From positions 115,228-179,227 of the forward strand of contig NZ_JACSOH010000009.1 of NCBI RefSeq assembly GCF_014349235.1: a stretch of 64,000 nucleotides of DNA. The letters run 5' to 3'. The position numbers were made by a program, and so were the translations under genes. This document shows positions 38,946-46,740 of the stretch, in pieces (position 1 is the stretch's first letter; each line of letters starts with the position of its first letter). The notes below the pieces were generated by a model that saw only the letters and a list, made by a program, of their open reading frames with translations, did not search any database and was not told where the DNA came from. This stretch comes from Cytophaga sp. FL35. Its GTDB lineage: Bacteria > Bacteroidota > Bacteroidia > Flavobacteriales > Flavobacteriaceae.

Positions 38946-39881
38946 ATGATAAAAAGACTATTTTTTGGAGTATTTATTTTCCTTTTAAATGTTCCTATGC
39001 ATGGCCAAGGGGTTATGGCTACTTCGGACTTCGTTAAGGAACTGACGTCCAATTGGGAAGGAGAACGTTTTGAAGATGGCAGACCCAAAGTTTCGGATGC
39101 ATTGCTAAAAAGACTTAAAAATATCCAAATTGAGGAAGCGTGGGGCTATCTTAGAAATAAGGGCTATAACAATCAATATGATGGCGGTTGGAAAATTTTG
39201 CATCCAGAACAAGTAATGACCGGTAGGGTATTAACATCACAATACATGCCTCTAAGACCTGATTATCAGCAGGTGGTCAAAGAGAAAGGTGGAAAAGAAA
39301 AAAGGGATACCATTGGAGGTAGTAATTCGTGGCCCATTGAAATTTTAAAGCCCGGAGATATTTATGTGGCAGATGGCTACGGAAGGATAATTGATGGTAC
39401 ATTGATTGGTTCCAACTTAGGAAATGCCATTTATACCAATTCCCAAAACGGGGTCATATTTGATGGGGGCGTTCGTGATGTTGCCGGTTTGTTGGATATT
39501 GAAGGGTTTAATGGTTGGTTTAGGGGAGATGACCCTTCGTATCTAAAGGAACAGATGCTTACTTCGATCAATAATCCAATAAGGATTGGTAGGGCAATTG
39601 TTCTTCCTGGGGACGTAGTTTTGGCCAATCAACACGGGGTAGTATTTATCCCTTCCCATTTAGTAGCAGAATTGGTTATCTCTTCTGAAGTTGTGGGATT
39701 ACGTGATGTTTTTGGGTTTCAACGCCTACGTGAGAAGACCTATACTCCTGGACAAATAGATACCAAATGGACCGATGCCATTAAGGCCGATTTTCTAAAA
39801 TGGATTAAAAAATATCCCGATGAAAAATTACCAATGACAAGAACGGAATTGAATACCTATTTAGAAAACCATTATAATTAA
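38946..39881 (+). CDS. Secreted RraA/HMG-aldolase-family protein
   Basis: 311 residues. Sec signal (MIKRLFFGVFIFLLNVPMHGQG). The RraA fold is recognisable: GTLIGSNLGNAIY, VIFDGGVRDVAGL (the conserved Arg-Asp) and LPGDVVLANQHGVVFIP. Some members of the family are divalent-metal pyruvate aldolases or oxaloacetate decarboxylases; others inhibit RNase E. In typical members the last block reads as AD.DGV; here both acidic positions are Asn and His. Export and position between the dehydratase and a symporter suggest an aldolase-like or binding role on the dehydratase product. The NTF2-like gene begins 13 bases downstream. Confidence 0.85.
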   Translation: MIKRLFFGVFIFLLNVPMHGQGVMATSDFVKELTSNWEGERFEDGRPKVSDALLKRLKNIQIEEAWGYLRNKGYNNQYDGGWKILHPEQVMTGRVLTSQYMPLRPDYQQVVKEKGGKEKRDTIGGSNSWPIEILKPGDIYVADGYGRIIDGTLIGSNLGNAIYTNSQNGVIFDGGVRDVAGLLDIEGFNGWFRGDDPSYLKEQMLTSINNPIRIGRAIVLPGDVVLANQHGVVFIPSHLVAELVISSEVVGLRDVFGFQRLREKTYTPGQIDTKWTDAIKADFLKWIKKYPDEKLPMTRTELNTYLENHYN

Positions 39882-39894
39882 TTCCAATAAACGA

Positions 39895-40323
39895 ATGATG
39901 AACTTTAAAATGTCCCTATCACTTTTTTTTCTTTTAGCTTTTTTGCAGTTAAATGCCCAATCAGACATTCAAAGAATTGAAAAAGGTGTAGAAAAGCTTT
40001 ATGAGGCGATGGTAAATAAAGATGAAAAAGGCTTGATGCACCTTACCTCAAAGCAACTAACCTACGGTCATTCCAGCGGTACCATAGAAAACAAGGAGCA
40101 GTACATAGAGGCTGTAATGACCGGTTCCTTTGATTTTTTCTCCATAATACCTGAAAATCAAACCATTTACATTTCAAAAGACATAGGGATTGCCAGACAT
40201 ATTTTTGTGGCTAACGGTACTAATAATGGCGAAAAGGAAGATGTTAGGATCGGGGTACTAATGACCTGGCAAAAACAAGGTGATAATTGGCAATTGTTAG
40301 CTCGTCAAGCATATAAACTTTAA
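39895..40323 (+). CDS. Secreted DUF4440/NTF2-like protein
   Basis: 142 residues. Sec signal ending LQLNAQSD. DUF4440-type NTF2 fold, with GVEKLYEAMVNKDEKGLMHLTSKQLTYGHSSGTIENK and the closing strands VLMTWQKQGDNWQLLARQAYKL. Its genomic place between the RraA-like gene (13 bases upstream) and the symporter gene (6 bases downstream) implies a part in the same pathway, perhaps as a lactonase- or isomerase-like step or as a ligand carrier. No catalytic residue can be named. Confidence 0.86.
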   Translation: MMNFKMSLSLFFLLAFLQLNAQSDIQRIEKGVEKLYEAMVNKDEKGLMHLTSKQLTYGHSSGTIENKEQYIEAVMTGSFDFFSIIPENQTIYISKDIGIARHIFVANGTNNGEKEDVRIGVLMTWQKQGDNWQLLARQAYKL

Positions 40324-40329
40324 GTTATT

Positions 40330-41445
40330 TTGAAAAAGCTTTCCTTTTATTCCGTAAGCCTGATTTTGTCAGGTATGCTACTTTTGGTAATTCTCTACAT
40401 GATTATTACAGGCAAAATTGACCAAGCTGGATTACTGTTTCTTTTGTTCTTTGGGTTGTTGGCCTTTGGGTTTAGTGGATATAAATCCCTTAATAGTTTG
40501 GTCTTTACCATAACCATATTTGCAGGTGTGGCAGCAGCTTTGTACTATCCACACTATTTTACCTACGTAGGGTATTTCAAGTTGACCGCCTTGATTATTC
40601 CCTTAATTCAAATTATTATGTTTGGTATGGGTACCTCCATGAGTATAAAGGATTTTGCAGGAGTGTTTAAAACACCTCGAGGTGTATTTATAGGAGTGGC
40701 CGCTCAATTATTAATAATGCCCTTAGTGGGTTTTGCACTGGCCAAAACGAGTAATTTTCCACCTGAAATTGCCGCAGGTATTGTGTTGATTGGCTGTTCA
40801 CCAAGTGGAGTGGCCTCTAATGTCATGGCCTATTTGGCAAAGGCCAATTTGGCACTGTCCATTACCATAACGTCCATAGCAACATTACTCGCTCCATTTC
40901 TTACCCCTCTTTTAATGAAATTACTTGCCGGAGAATTTATAGAAATCAACGTACTGGACATGATGTGGAGCATCACTAAAATGATTATTCTACCTATTGG
41001 TGCAGGTCTAATTTTTAATAAACTTTTTAAAACGGATTTGCTGGATAAAGCTATGCCAATGGTTTCCATGTCAGCCATATTTTTAATTATCACTATTATA
41101 ACCGCCGCCGGAAGGGACAGTCTTTTGGATATTGGAGGAATCTTGATGCTATTGGTGCTGATACACAATCTGTTTGGTTACGGACTTGGTTACGGTTTTG
41201 CCAAACTTTTTAAGATGGAAGAGCAAGATGCAAGAACCATAGCTATTGAAGTAGGAATGCAAAATGGAGGCTTGGCATCGGGAATTGCCAATTCCTTGGG
41301 AAAGATAGCTACCATGGGGCTGGCACCCGCCGTTTTTGGGCCGTTGATGAACATTACAGGTTCTATTTTGGCGTCTTATTGGCATAAAAGACCTCCAAAG
41401 TCCTTGGGTAGTGTGGAAGTGTCCATTGCAGATTCGCAGAAATAA
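40330..41445 (+). CDS. BASS/SBF-family sodium symporter
   Basis: 371 residues with about ten membrane segments. The start is TTG at 40330, six bases after the previous stop; an ATG at 40375 would lose part of the first helix. SBF-family hallmarks include GMGTSMSIKDFAGVFKTPRG, IVLIGCSPSGVASNVMAYLAKANLALS and EVGMQNGGLASGIANSL. Relatives carry bile acids, pyruvate, pantoate-type or other 2-oxo acids with sodium. In this setting import of the 2-oxo product of the dehydratase/RraA steps is a reasonable inference. A terminator follows. Confidence 0.9.
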   Translation: MKKLSFYSVSLILSGMLLLVILYMIITGKIDQAGLLFLLFFGLLAFGFSGYKSLNSLVFTITIFAGVAAALYYPHYFTYVGYFKLTALIIPLIQIIMFGMGTSMSIKDFAGVFKTPRGVFIGVAAQLLIMPLVGFALAKTSNFPPEIAAGIVLIGCSPSGVASNVMAYLAKANLALSITITSIATLLAPFLTPLLMKLLAGEFIEINVLDMMWSITKMIILPIGAGLIFNKLFKTDLLDKAMPMVSMSAIFLIITIITAAGRDSLLDIGGILMLLVLIHNLFGYGLGYGFAKLFKMEEQDARTIAIEVGMQNGGLASGIANSLGKIATMGLAPAVFGPLMNITGSILASYWHKRPPKSLGSVEVSIADSQK

Positions 41446-41475
41446 ATATCTCATTTACACTTTATATTGTTAAAC

Positions 41476-41512
41476 GGGAGTAAATACGAGTTTTTGAGCT
41501 TTATTTACTCCC
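41476..41512 (+). terminator. Terminator after BASS symporter gene
   Basis: Perfect 11-base stem GGGAGTAAATA with TATTTACTCCC (41476-41486 and 41502-41512) followed by ATTTTTT. It ends the susCD-dehydratase-RraA-symporter unit before kdgK. Confidence 0.85.
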
Positions 41513-41560
41513 ATTTTTTATGTTTAATATTTAATTTCGGCCCATGGGGATAATTACTGT

Positions 41561-41568
41561 TATCTTCG
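41561..41568 (+). promoter_or_regulatory. Candidate -7 box for kdgK
   Basis: TATCTTCG, the same octamer as before leuA and the SDR gene at 44600, located 30 bases before the kdgK ATG and after the preceding terminator. Confidence 0.5.
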
Positions 41569-41598
41569 TAATTAACAAACAAGTTTAATCAACTCACA

Positions 41599-42639
41599 AT
41601 GAAAAAAGTAGTGACCTTTGGGGAAATCATGTTACGATTGTCTCCTCCAGGATTTTTAAGATTTTCGCAAACAACAAGTTTTGATGTCGTTTATGGTGGC
41701 GGCGAAAGCAATGTGGCGGTATCCTTGGCCAACTATGGGGTGCCGGTGGATTTCGTTACACGTTTGCCTAAAAATGATATTGGCGAATGTGCCCTAATGG
41801 AAATGCGCAAAAGAGGCGTTGGAACAGATAAAATTGTTTATGGAGGAGACCGTTTAGGTATCTATTTTTTAGAAACGGGAGCGGTAAGCCGTGGTAGTAA
41901 GGTTGTTTATGACCGTGCGCATTCGGCTATTGCAGAGATTGAAAAGGGCATGATTGACTGGGATGCCGTTTTTGATGGAGTAGAATGGTTTCACTGGACA
42001 GGTATTACACCAGCCATTTCTCAAGGTGCTGCCGATGTCTGTTTAGAGGCCGTAAAAGCTGCTAGTGAAAAGGGTATTACTATTTCAACCGATTTGAACT
42101 ACCGTGCCAAACTATGGAAATATGGAGGCGATAGGGAAGCCATTATGACCGAGCTTACTTCATATTGCGACATTATCTTGGGTAACGAGGAAGATGCAGA
42201 AAAGCATTTTGGAATTCATCCAGAAGGATTGGATGTTCACAAACATGGGCACGACGTAAAGGCGGAAGCATTCCTGTCTGTTTGTAAGCAAATGATGAAG
42301 AAGTTTCCAAGGGCCAAAAAGGTGATTACCACATTGCGAGGTTCTATTTCGGCTTCCCATAACACTTGGGCCGGCGTTCTATACGATGGTGAAAAAATGT
42401 ATGAGACCCGTCAATACCAAATTACCGATATCGTAGATAGAGTAGGAGGAGGAGATTCCTTTATGGGCGGTTTGATTTATGGATTGCTGAAATACCCTGA
42501 GGATGATCAAAATGCACTTGACTTTGCCGTGGCCGCTTCCTGCTTGAAGCATACTATTAAGGGAGATGCCAACTTGGTAACCGTTGATGAAGTTGAAAAA
42601 TTAATGGGTGGTGATGCTTCCGGAAGGGTCGCCAGATAA
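41599..42639 (+). CDS. kdgK: 2-keto-3-deoxygluconate kinase (PfkB family)
   Basis: 346 residues. PfkB-family motifs: VTFGEIMLRLSPPG at the start, VVYGGGESNVAVSLANYG (substrate-binding loop), ISTDLNYRAKLW and the catalytic DRVGGGDSFMGGLIYGLL. It phosphorylates 2-keto-3-deoxygluconate (KDG) at C6. It is directly followed by KDPG aldolase at 44 bases, which supports the KDG assignment over fructose or ribose. Own promoter; the substrate comes from hexuronates or alginate-type unsaturated uronates. Confidence 0.93.
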   Translation: MKKVVTFGEIMLRLSPPGFLRFSQTTSFDVVYGGGESNVAVSLANYGVPVDFVTRLPKNDIGECALMEMRKRGVGTDKIVYGGDRLGIYFLETGAVSRGSKVVYDRAHSAIAEIEKGMIDWDAVFDGVEWFHWTGITPAISQGAADVCLEAVKAASEKGITISTDLNYRAKLWKYGGDREAIMTELTSYCDIILGNEEDAEKHFGIHPEGLDVHKHGHDVKAEAFLSVCKQMMKKFPRAKKVITTLRGSISASHNTWAGVLYDGEKMYETRQYQITDIVDRVGGGDSFMGGLIYGLLKYPEDDQNALDFAVAASCLKHTIKGDANLVTVDEVEKLMGGDASGRVAR

Positions 42640-42683
42640 ATTCATCCATCAGTAATAATAACTACTAACAAATTATAATTTAA

Positions 42684-43352
42684 ATGGCTAAATATTCAAG
42701 ATTGGAAGTGGCGGAAGTTATGAAGGAAACCGGAATGGTTCCTCTGTTCTACCACCCAGACATAGAATTAGGTAAAAAGGTTTTAAAGGCTTGTTACGAT
42801 GGCGGTGCCCGTTTGATCGAGTTTACGGCTCGCGGAGACTTCGCTTATGAGGTCTTTTTGGAACTAAACAAATTTGCTTTAAAAGAATTACCAGGAATGA
42901 TTATGGGTGTTGGCTCCATTACCGATGCCGCTGCCGCTAGTTTGTTCATGCAAATGGGGGCGAACTTTATCGTTACCCCAACCTTGCGAGAAGATATCGC
43001 AATTGTTTGTAACCGTAGAAAAGTACTTTGGTCCCCTGGTTGCGGAACCCTTACAGAAATCAATAGGGCAGAGGAACTTGGTTGTGAAATTATCAAATTA
43101 TTTCCTGGTTCTACGTACGGGCCGGGTTTTGTTAAGGCAATAAAAGGACCTCAGCCTTGGACGAGCATTATGCCTACCGGTGGTGTAAGTACGGAAGAAG
43201 CCAACTTAAGAGGTTGGTTCAGTGCTGGTGTTACCTGTGTGGGTATGGGATCTCAATTGATCAGTAAGGAAATTTTGGCCAATAAGGACTATGATGGTCT
43301 TGAAGCCAAGGTAAAAGATACCTTGGCTTTGATCAAGAGTATTAGAAGCTAA
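42684..43352 (+). CDS. eda: KDPG aldolase (2-dehydro-3-deoxyphosphogluconate aldolase)
   Basis: 222 residues. The class I aldolase features are IEFTARGDF (Glu and Arg of the active site), WSPGCGTLTEINRAEELGCEIIKLFPGS (Schiff-base Lys in IIKLFPG) and GPQPWTSIMPTGGVS. It cleaves KDPG to pyruvate and glyceraldehyde-3-phosphate. Operon with kdgK; convergent with uxuA, with only three bases between stops. Confidence 0.94.
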   Translation: MAKYSRLEVAEVMKETGMVPLFYHPDIELGKKVLKACYDGGARLIEFTARGDFAYEVFLELNKFALKELPGMIMGVGSITDAAAASLFMQMGANFIVTPTLREDIAIVCNRRKVLWSPGCGTLTEINRAEELGCEIIKLFPGSTYGPGFVKAIKGPQPWTSIMPTGGVSTEEANLRGWFSAGVTCVGMGSQLISKEILANKDYDGLEAKVKDTLALIKSIRS

Positions 43353-43355
43353 ATT

Positions 43356-44555
43356 TTAATAGAAAGCTTTACGTATTCCCAATTCCAATCCCCGTAATTC
43401 TGCCAAACCGCGTAAGCGGCCAATAGCGGAATAACCGGGGTTGGTTTTTTTATGGAGATCATCCAACATTTGGTGTCCGTGATCAGGTCTCATAGGAATT
43501 AGCCAGTCATGCCTCCCTTCTTCTTTTCTCCTTTTTTCTTCTTTAAGAATCAGTTTGATAAGCTCGTACATAGGTACATCGCCTTCCAAATGATTGGCTT
43601 CGTAGAAATTGCCTTTTCCATCCCTTTGAGTACTTCTTAAATGCAGAAAATGAACTCGATCGGCGAACCTTTCAAACATTTGTGGAATGTTATTGTCCTC
43701 CCTGGCACCCAAGGAACCGGTGCAAAAAGTAATTCCATTGTGAATGGAAGGCACTTTTTCAAAGATATAAGCGTAATCTGCCTCGGTTCCCATAATTCTA
43801 GGAAGTCCTAAAATGGAGAATGGTGGGTCATCTGGGTGAATACAAAGCATTACCCCAACCTCTTCGGCAACAGGCACCACTTGCTCCAAAAAGTAAACAA
43901 TGCTGTTTCTCATTTCATCTTCCCCAATAGTATCGTAGGTATCCAAAATGGTTTGGAATTTAGACAGGTCAAATCCTTTTTCGGGAACAGGATAGCCTTC
44001 TGATGATCCAGGTAAACCGGCAATAATGGTCTTTACCAATTCCCAAATATCATTTTCAGACATTTCCTCATGCCTCTTTTTGGCGGCATCAATTTGTTCT
44101 TGGGTATAGGTTGCTTCGGCATTGGGCCTTTTTAAAATAAAAAGATCAAAGGCAGCCAAAGCTATAAATTCAAAAGATAAGGCCTTAGAGCCATCTTCCA
44201 TTTCCAAATCAAGACTGGTACGCGTCCAATCCAGGACCGGCATAAAATTATAGCACACGGTAGTAACTCCGCATGAAGCCAAATTTCTAAGACTTACCTT
44301 GTAGTTTTCTATGTGCTGTTTATAATCGCCCTGTTGGGTTTTTATATTCTCGTGAATGGGCAAGGATTCTACCACGGACCATACCAAACCGTTTTCCTCA
44401 AGGTGGTTTTTCCTTTTATTGATTTCTTCAACAGACCACACTTCACCATTTGGAATATGGTGTAAAGCGGTGACAATACCGGTAGCTCCGGCCTGTTTAA
44501 TATCCTGTAGGCTTACCGGGTCACTTGGCCCGTACCAACGCCATGTTTGTTCCAT
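43356..44555 (-). CDS. uxuA: Mannonate dehydratase
   Basis: 399 residues, normal length. It starts [35 protein letters not shown], the family's opening; active-site residues appear in [29 protein letters not shown] and [11 protein letters not shown]. It converts D-mannonate to KDG, feeding kdgK and eda that lie convergently next door. The SDR gene 44 bases upstream on the same strand probably makes mannonate from fructuronate. uxaC, the isomerase for glucuronate, is not in the window. Confidence 0.97.
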   Translation of the reverse strand: MEQTWRWYGPSDPVSLQDIKQAGATGIVTALHHIPNGEVWSVEEINKRKNHLEENGLVWSVVESLPIHENIKTQQGDYKQHIENYKVSLRNLASCGVTTVCYNFMPVLDWTRTSLDLEMEDGSKALSFEFIALAAFDLFILKRPNAEATYTQEQIDAAKKRHEEMSENDIWELVKTIIAGLPGSSEGYPVPEKGFDLSKFQTILDTYDTIGEDEMRNSIVYFLEQVVPVAEEVGVMLCIHPDDPPFSILGLPRIMGTEADYAYIFEKVPSIHNGITFCTGSLGAREDNNIPQMFERFADRVHFLHLRSTQRDGKGNFYEANHLEGDVPMYELIKLILKEEKRRKEEGRHDWLIPMRPDHGHQMLDDLHKKTNPGYSAIGRLRGLAELRGLELGIRKAFY

Positions 44556-44599
44556 AATTTTATTGTAAGGGTATTAAGTTGTTTTCGAGTTTTAAAGGA

Positions 44600-45406
44600 C
44601 TATACACCACTAAAGGCACTAAAACCTCCATCAATTGGTAGAACAATACCGGTAATAAATCTTGCGGCATCACTGCAAAGAAATTGAACGGCACCATTAA
44701 GTTCTTCTACTTCGCCAAAACGTTTCATAGGTGTATTTCTAATAATATCTTCTCCTCTTTGGGTATAGGTGCCATCTTCATTGGTTAAAAGTGCCCTATT
44801 TTGTTTACCGATAAAGAATCCTGGTGCAATAGCATTTACGCGTACACCTTCCCCAAATTTTAGGGCCATTTCAACTGCCATCCATCGGGTAAAGTTTTCC
44901 ATTGCCGCTTTGGAAGCGGAATAGCCTGCAACACGGGTAATAACCCTCTCTACGGCCATAGAAGAATAATTAAGGATAACGCCGGACTTTTGTTCGCTCA
45001 TGGCCTTGCCAAAAACAATAGATGGAATCACGGTACCGTTCAAGTTAAGATCGGTAACGGTCTTGAACGCATCGATTGAAAGATCAAAAATGGTCTTGTC
45101 AACGCCAATGGTCGCTCCGGGTAAATTACCTCCGGCAATGTTCAGAAGAATATCTATTCTACCAAAATCCGCCAAAATTTTGTCCTTTACCTCGGTGAGT
45201 GATCCTTCATCCAAAATATCAGATTCATAAGCTTTGGCAGTGCCGCCAAGCTTTTCAATTTCTTGAATTAAATCGGTTAACGACGATTCTTTTCTGGATA
45301 GTAAGGCCAATTTAGCCCCGGCTTTGGCAAAGCTAATGGCGATGCTTCCTGCCATAGACCCACTGGCTCCAGTTATAATGGCAATCTTGTCTTTGATGCC
45401 GTACAT
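44600..45406 (-). CDS. SDR oxidoreductase, probable D-mannonate (fructuronate) reductase
   Basis: About 268 residues from the ATG at 45406; an upstream ATG adds 13 residues that mask the Rossmann opening. Motifs: ITGASGSMAGSIA, NIAGG, catalytic Ser in LNYSSMAV and YSASK, then GFFIGKQNRALL. Bacteroidota often carry an SDR beside uxuA in place of the long-chain UxuB, which is why mannonate oxidoreductase is proposed; the reaction is not proven by sequence. Upstream box TATCTTCG at 45432-45439. Confidence 0.88.
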   Translation of the reverse strand: MYGIKDKIAIITGASGSMAGSIAISFAKAGAKLALLSRKESSLTDLIQEIEKLGGTAKAYESDILDEGSLTEVKDKILADFGRIDILLNIAGGNLPGATIGVDKTIFDLSIDAFKTVTDLNLNGTVIPSIVFGKAMSEQKSGVILNYSSMAVERVITRVAGYSASKAAMENFTRWMAVEMALKFGEGVRVNAIAPGFFIGKQNRALLTNEDGTYTQRGEDIIRNTPMKRFGEVEELNGAVQFLCSDAARFITGIVLPIDGGFSAFSGV

Positions 45407-45431
45407 AGTTTTATGTTTTAAGGTTGAACGC

Positions 45432-45439
45432 CGAAGATA
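45432..45439 (-). promoter_or_regulatory. Candidate -7 box for SDR-uxuA operon
   Basis: Minus strand TATCTTCG, 26 bases before the ATG at 45406. Same sequence as at kdgK and leuA. Confidence 0.45.
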
Positions 45440-45537
45440 AAACAATATCCCATAAAAACTAAAAGTGTATGGTAATCACTTAAAAAAGCAACAAAAAAAC
45501 TTTACTTTTAAACAAACAAAACTTCCAACTACTACAA

Positions 45538-46368
45538 ATGAAAATCTACAAAACAAAGAATGCTGCCATTTTGGAATACGAAGGAGAACTTTACACCAAA
45601 AGGGTGTCTGATTGGGACCAATTTTTAAATAGGACCCATTTATTTTCCTCCCTAAAAGATGAACTCTCCACTTTTGAAACTTATAACGGGGCTATCGAGG
45701 AGGAGTCATTATTGAAACCTATGGGTACCCAAGAAATTTGGGCTTCAGGAGTTACCTATATGCGCAGTAAGACGGCACGAATGGAGGAATCTAAAAAAGC
45801 GGGCGGTGGTACTTTTTATGATCGTGTCTATGATGCGGATAGGCCTGAACTTTTTTTTAAGGCGACTGCGCAAAGAACGGCCGACCCACTGGGAAAAGTG
45901 AGAATTAGAAAAGATTCAGGATGGGACGTTCCAGAACCTGAATTGGCCCTTTTAATAAGCTCCAGCGGAACAATTGAAGGATATACCGTTGGCAATGACA
46001 TGAGTTCCCGAAGTATTGAGGGTGAAAATCCTTTGTATCTGCCGCAGGCGAAAACCTATGAAGGTTGTGCGGCACTTGGCCCCTGTATTTACATTACGGA
46101 AGGCCCTATTTCCCCTGAAACGAAAATAGAGCTCCAAATTTCTAGGAATGGAAGTGTGGTTTTCAACGATGCAATTGCCATTAACCAAATGAAAAGAAAA
46201 CATCAAGATCTGGTTGATTATCTTTTTAGGGAATGTAATTTTCCCAACGGATGCTTTTTAATGACCGGTACGGGAATTATTCCTCCGGATGAATTCACCT
46301 TACAATCAGGTGATGAAATTAGTATTTCTATTGAACACATTGGCACCCTAACCAATACGGTTGCCTAA
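45538..46368 (+). CDS. FAH-superfamily enzyme for a keto-deoxy sugar acid
   Basis: 276 residues. Metal ligands of the FAH fold are in VPEPELALLI and the block GNDMSSRSIEGENPLYLPQAK, then CAALGPCIYITEG. From memory, this ENPLYLPQAK pattern is nearer to 2-keto-3-deoxyarabinonate-dehydratase-like members (COG3970 type) than to fumarylacetoacetate-type hydrolases. In the fucose route of Xanthomonas a FAH enzyme cleaves 2,4-diketo-3-deoxyfuconate to pyruvate and lactate, so both roles are possible here. It is divergent from the SDR-uxuA operon and convergent with the fucose operon. Confidence 0.82.
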   Translation: MKIYKTKNAAILEYEGELYTKRVSDWDQFLNRTHLFSSLKDELSTFETYNGAIEEESLLKPMGTQEIWASGVTYMRSKTARMEESKKAGGGTFYDRVYDADRPELFFKATAQRTADPLGKVRIRKDSGWDVPEPELALLISSSGTIEGYTVGNDMSSRSIEGENPLYLPQAKTYEGCAALGPCIYITEGPISPETKIELQISRNGSVVFNDAIAINQMKRKHQDLVDYLFRECNFPNGCFLMTGTGIIPPDEFTLQSGDEISISIEHIGTLTNTVA

Positions 46369-46381
46369 AATTATTCTTAAG

Positions 46382-46729
46382 CTAAGGAAGTTGAAAAATT
46401 TGATCTAACGGTATCCATTTTTCACCTTCCTTGGCCCACGGAAGGGCTTGTTGAAATTTCCACATTAATTTTTCCCATTTCTGAACCTCGGGATTTTCGG
46501 CATCCATTTTTGTTTTTTTGGCGGGGTCAAAAGATTCATCAACTTCCATAATCATAAACATTCGATTACCTGTTAGATAAATCTGCATATCCAAAATACC
46601 GGCGTCCTTTATACTCTTTATTATTTCTTTAGGCACAGAACCCGGGGCATGATATTCTTTATATTCTTCAATGAGTTGGGCATCGTCCTTTAAATCACAG
46701 GAGTAGCAGTATCGCTTTGTTTGGCTCAT
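46382..46729 (-). CDS. L-fucose/L-rhamnose mutarotase family (DUF718-type)
   Basis: 115 residues, full length. Conserved parts: YCYSCDLKDDAQLIEEYKEYH, AGILDMQIYLTGNRMFMIMEVDE and ENPEVQKWEKLMWKFQQALPWA. The family interconverts alpha and beta anomers of 6-deoxy-L-sugars. The fucose-specific neighbours argue for L-fucose rather than L-rhamnose. Last gene of the operon, 11 bases after fucP. Confidence 0.9.
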   Translation of the reverse strand: MSQTKRYCYSCDLKDDAQLIEEYKEYHAPGSVPKEIIKSIKDAGILDMQIYLTGNRMFMIMEVDESFDPAKKTKMDAENPEVQKWEKLMWKFQQALPWAKEGEKWIPLDQIFQLP

Positions 46730-46740
46730 GTAAATGTTTT

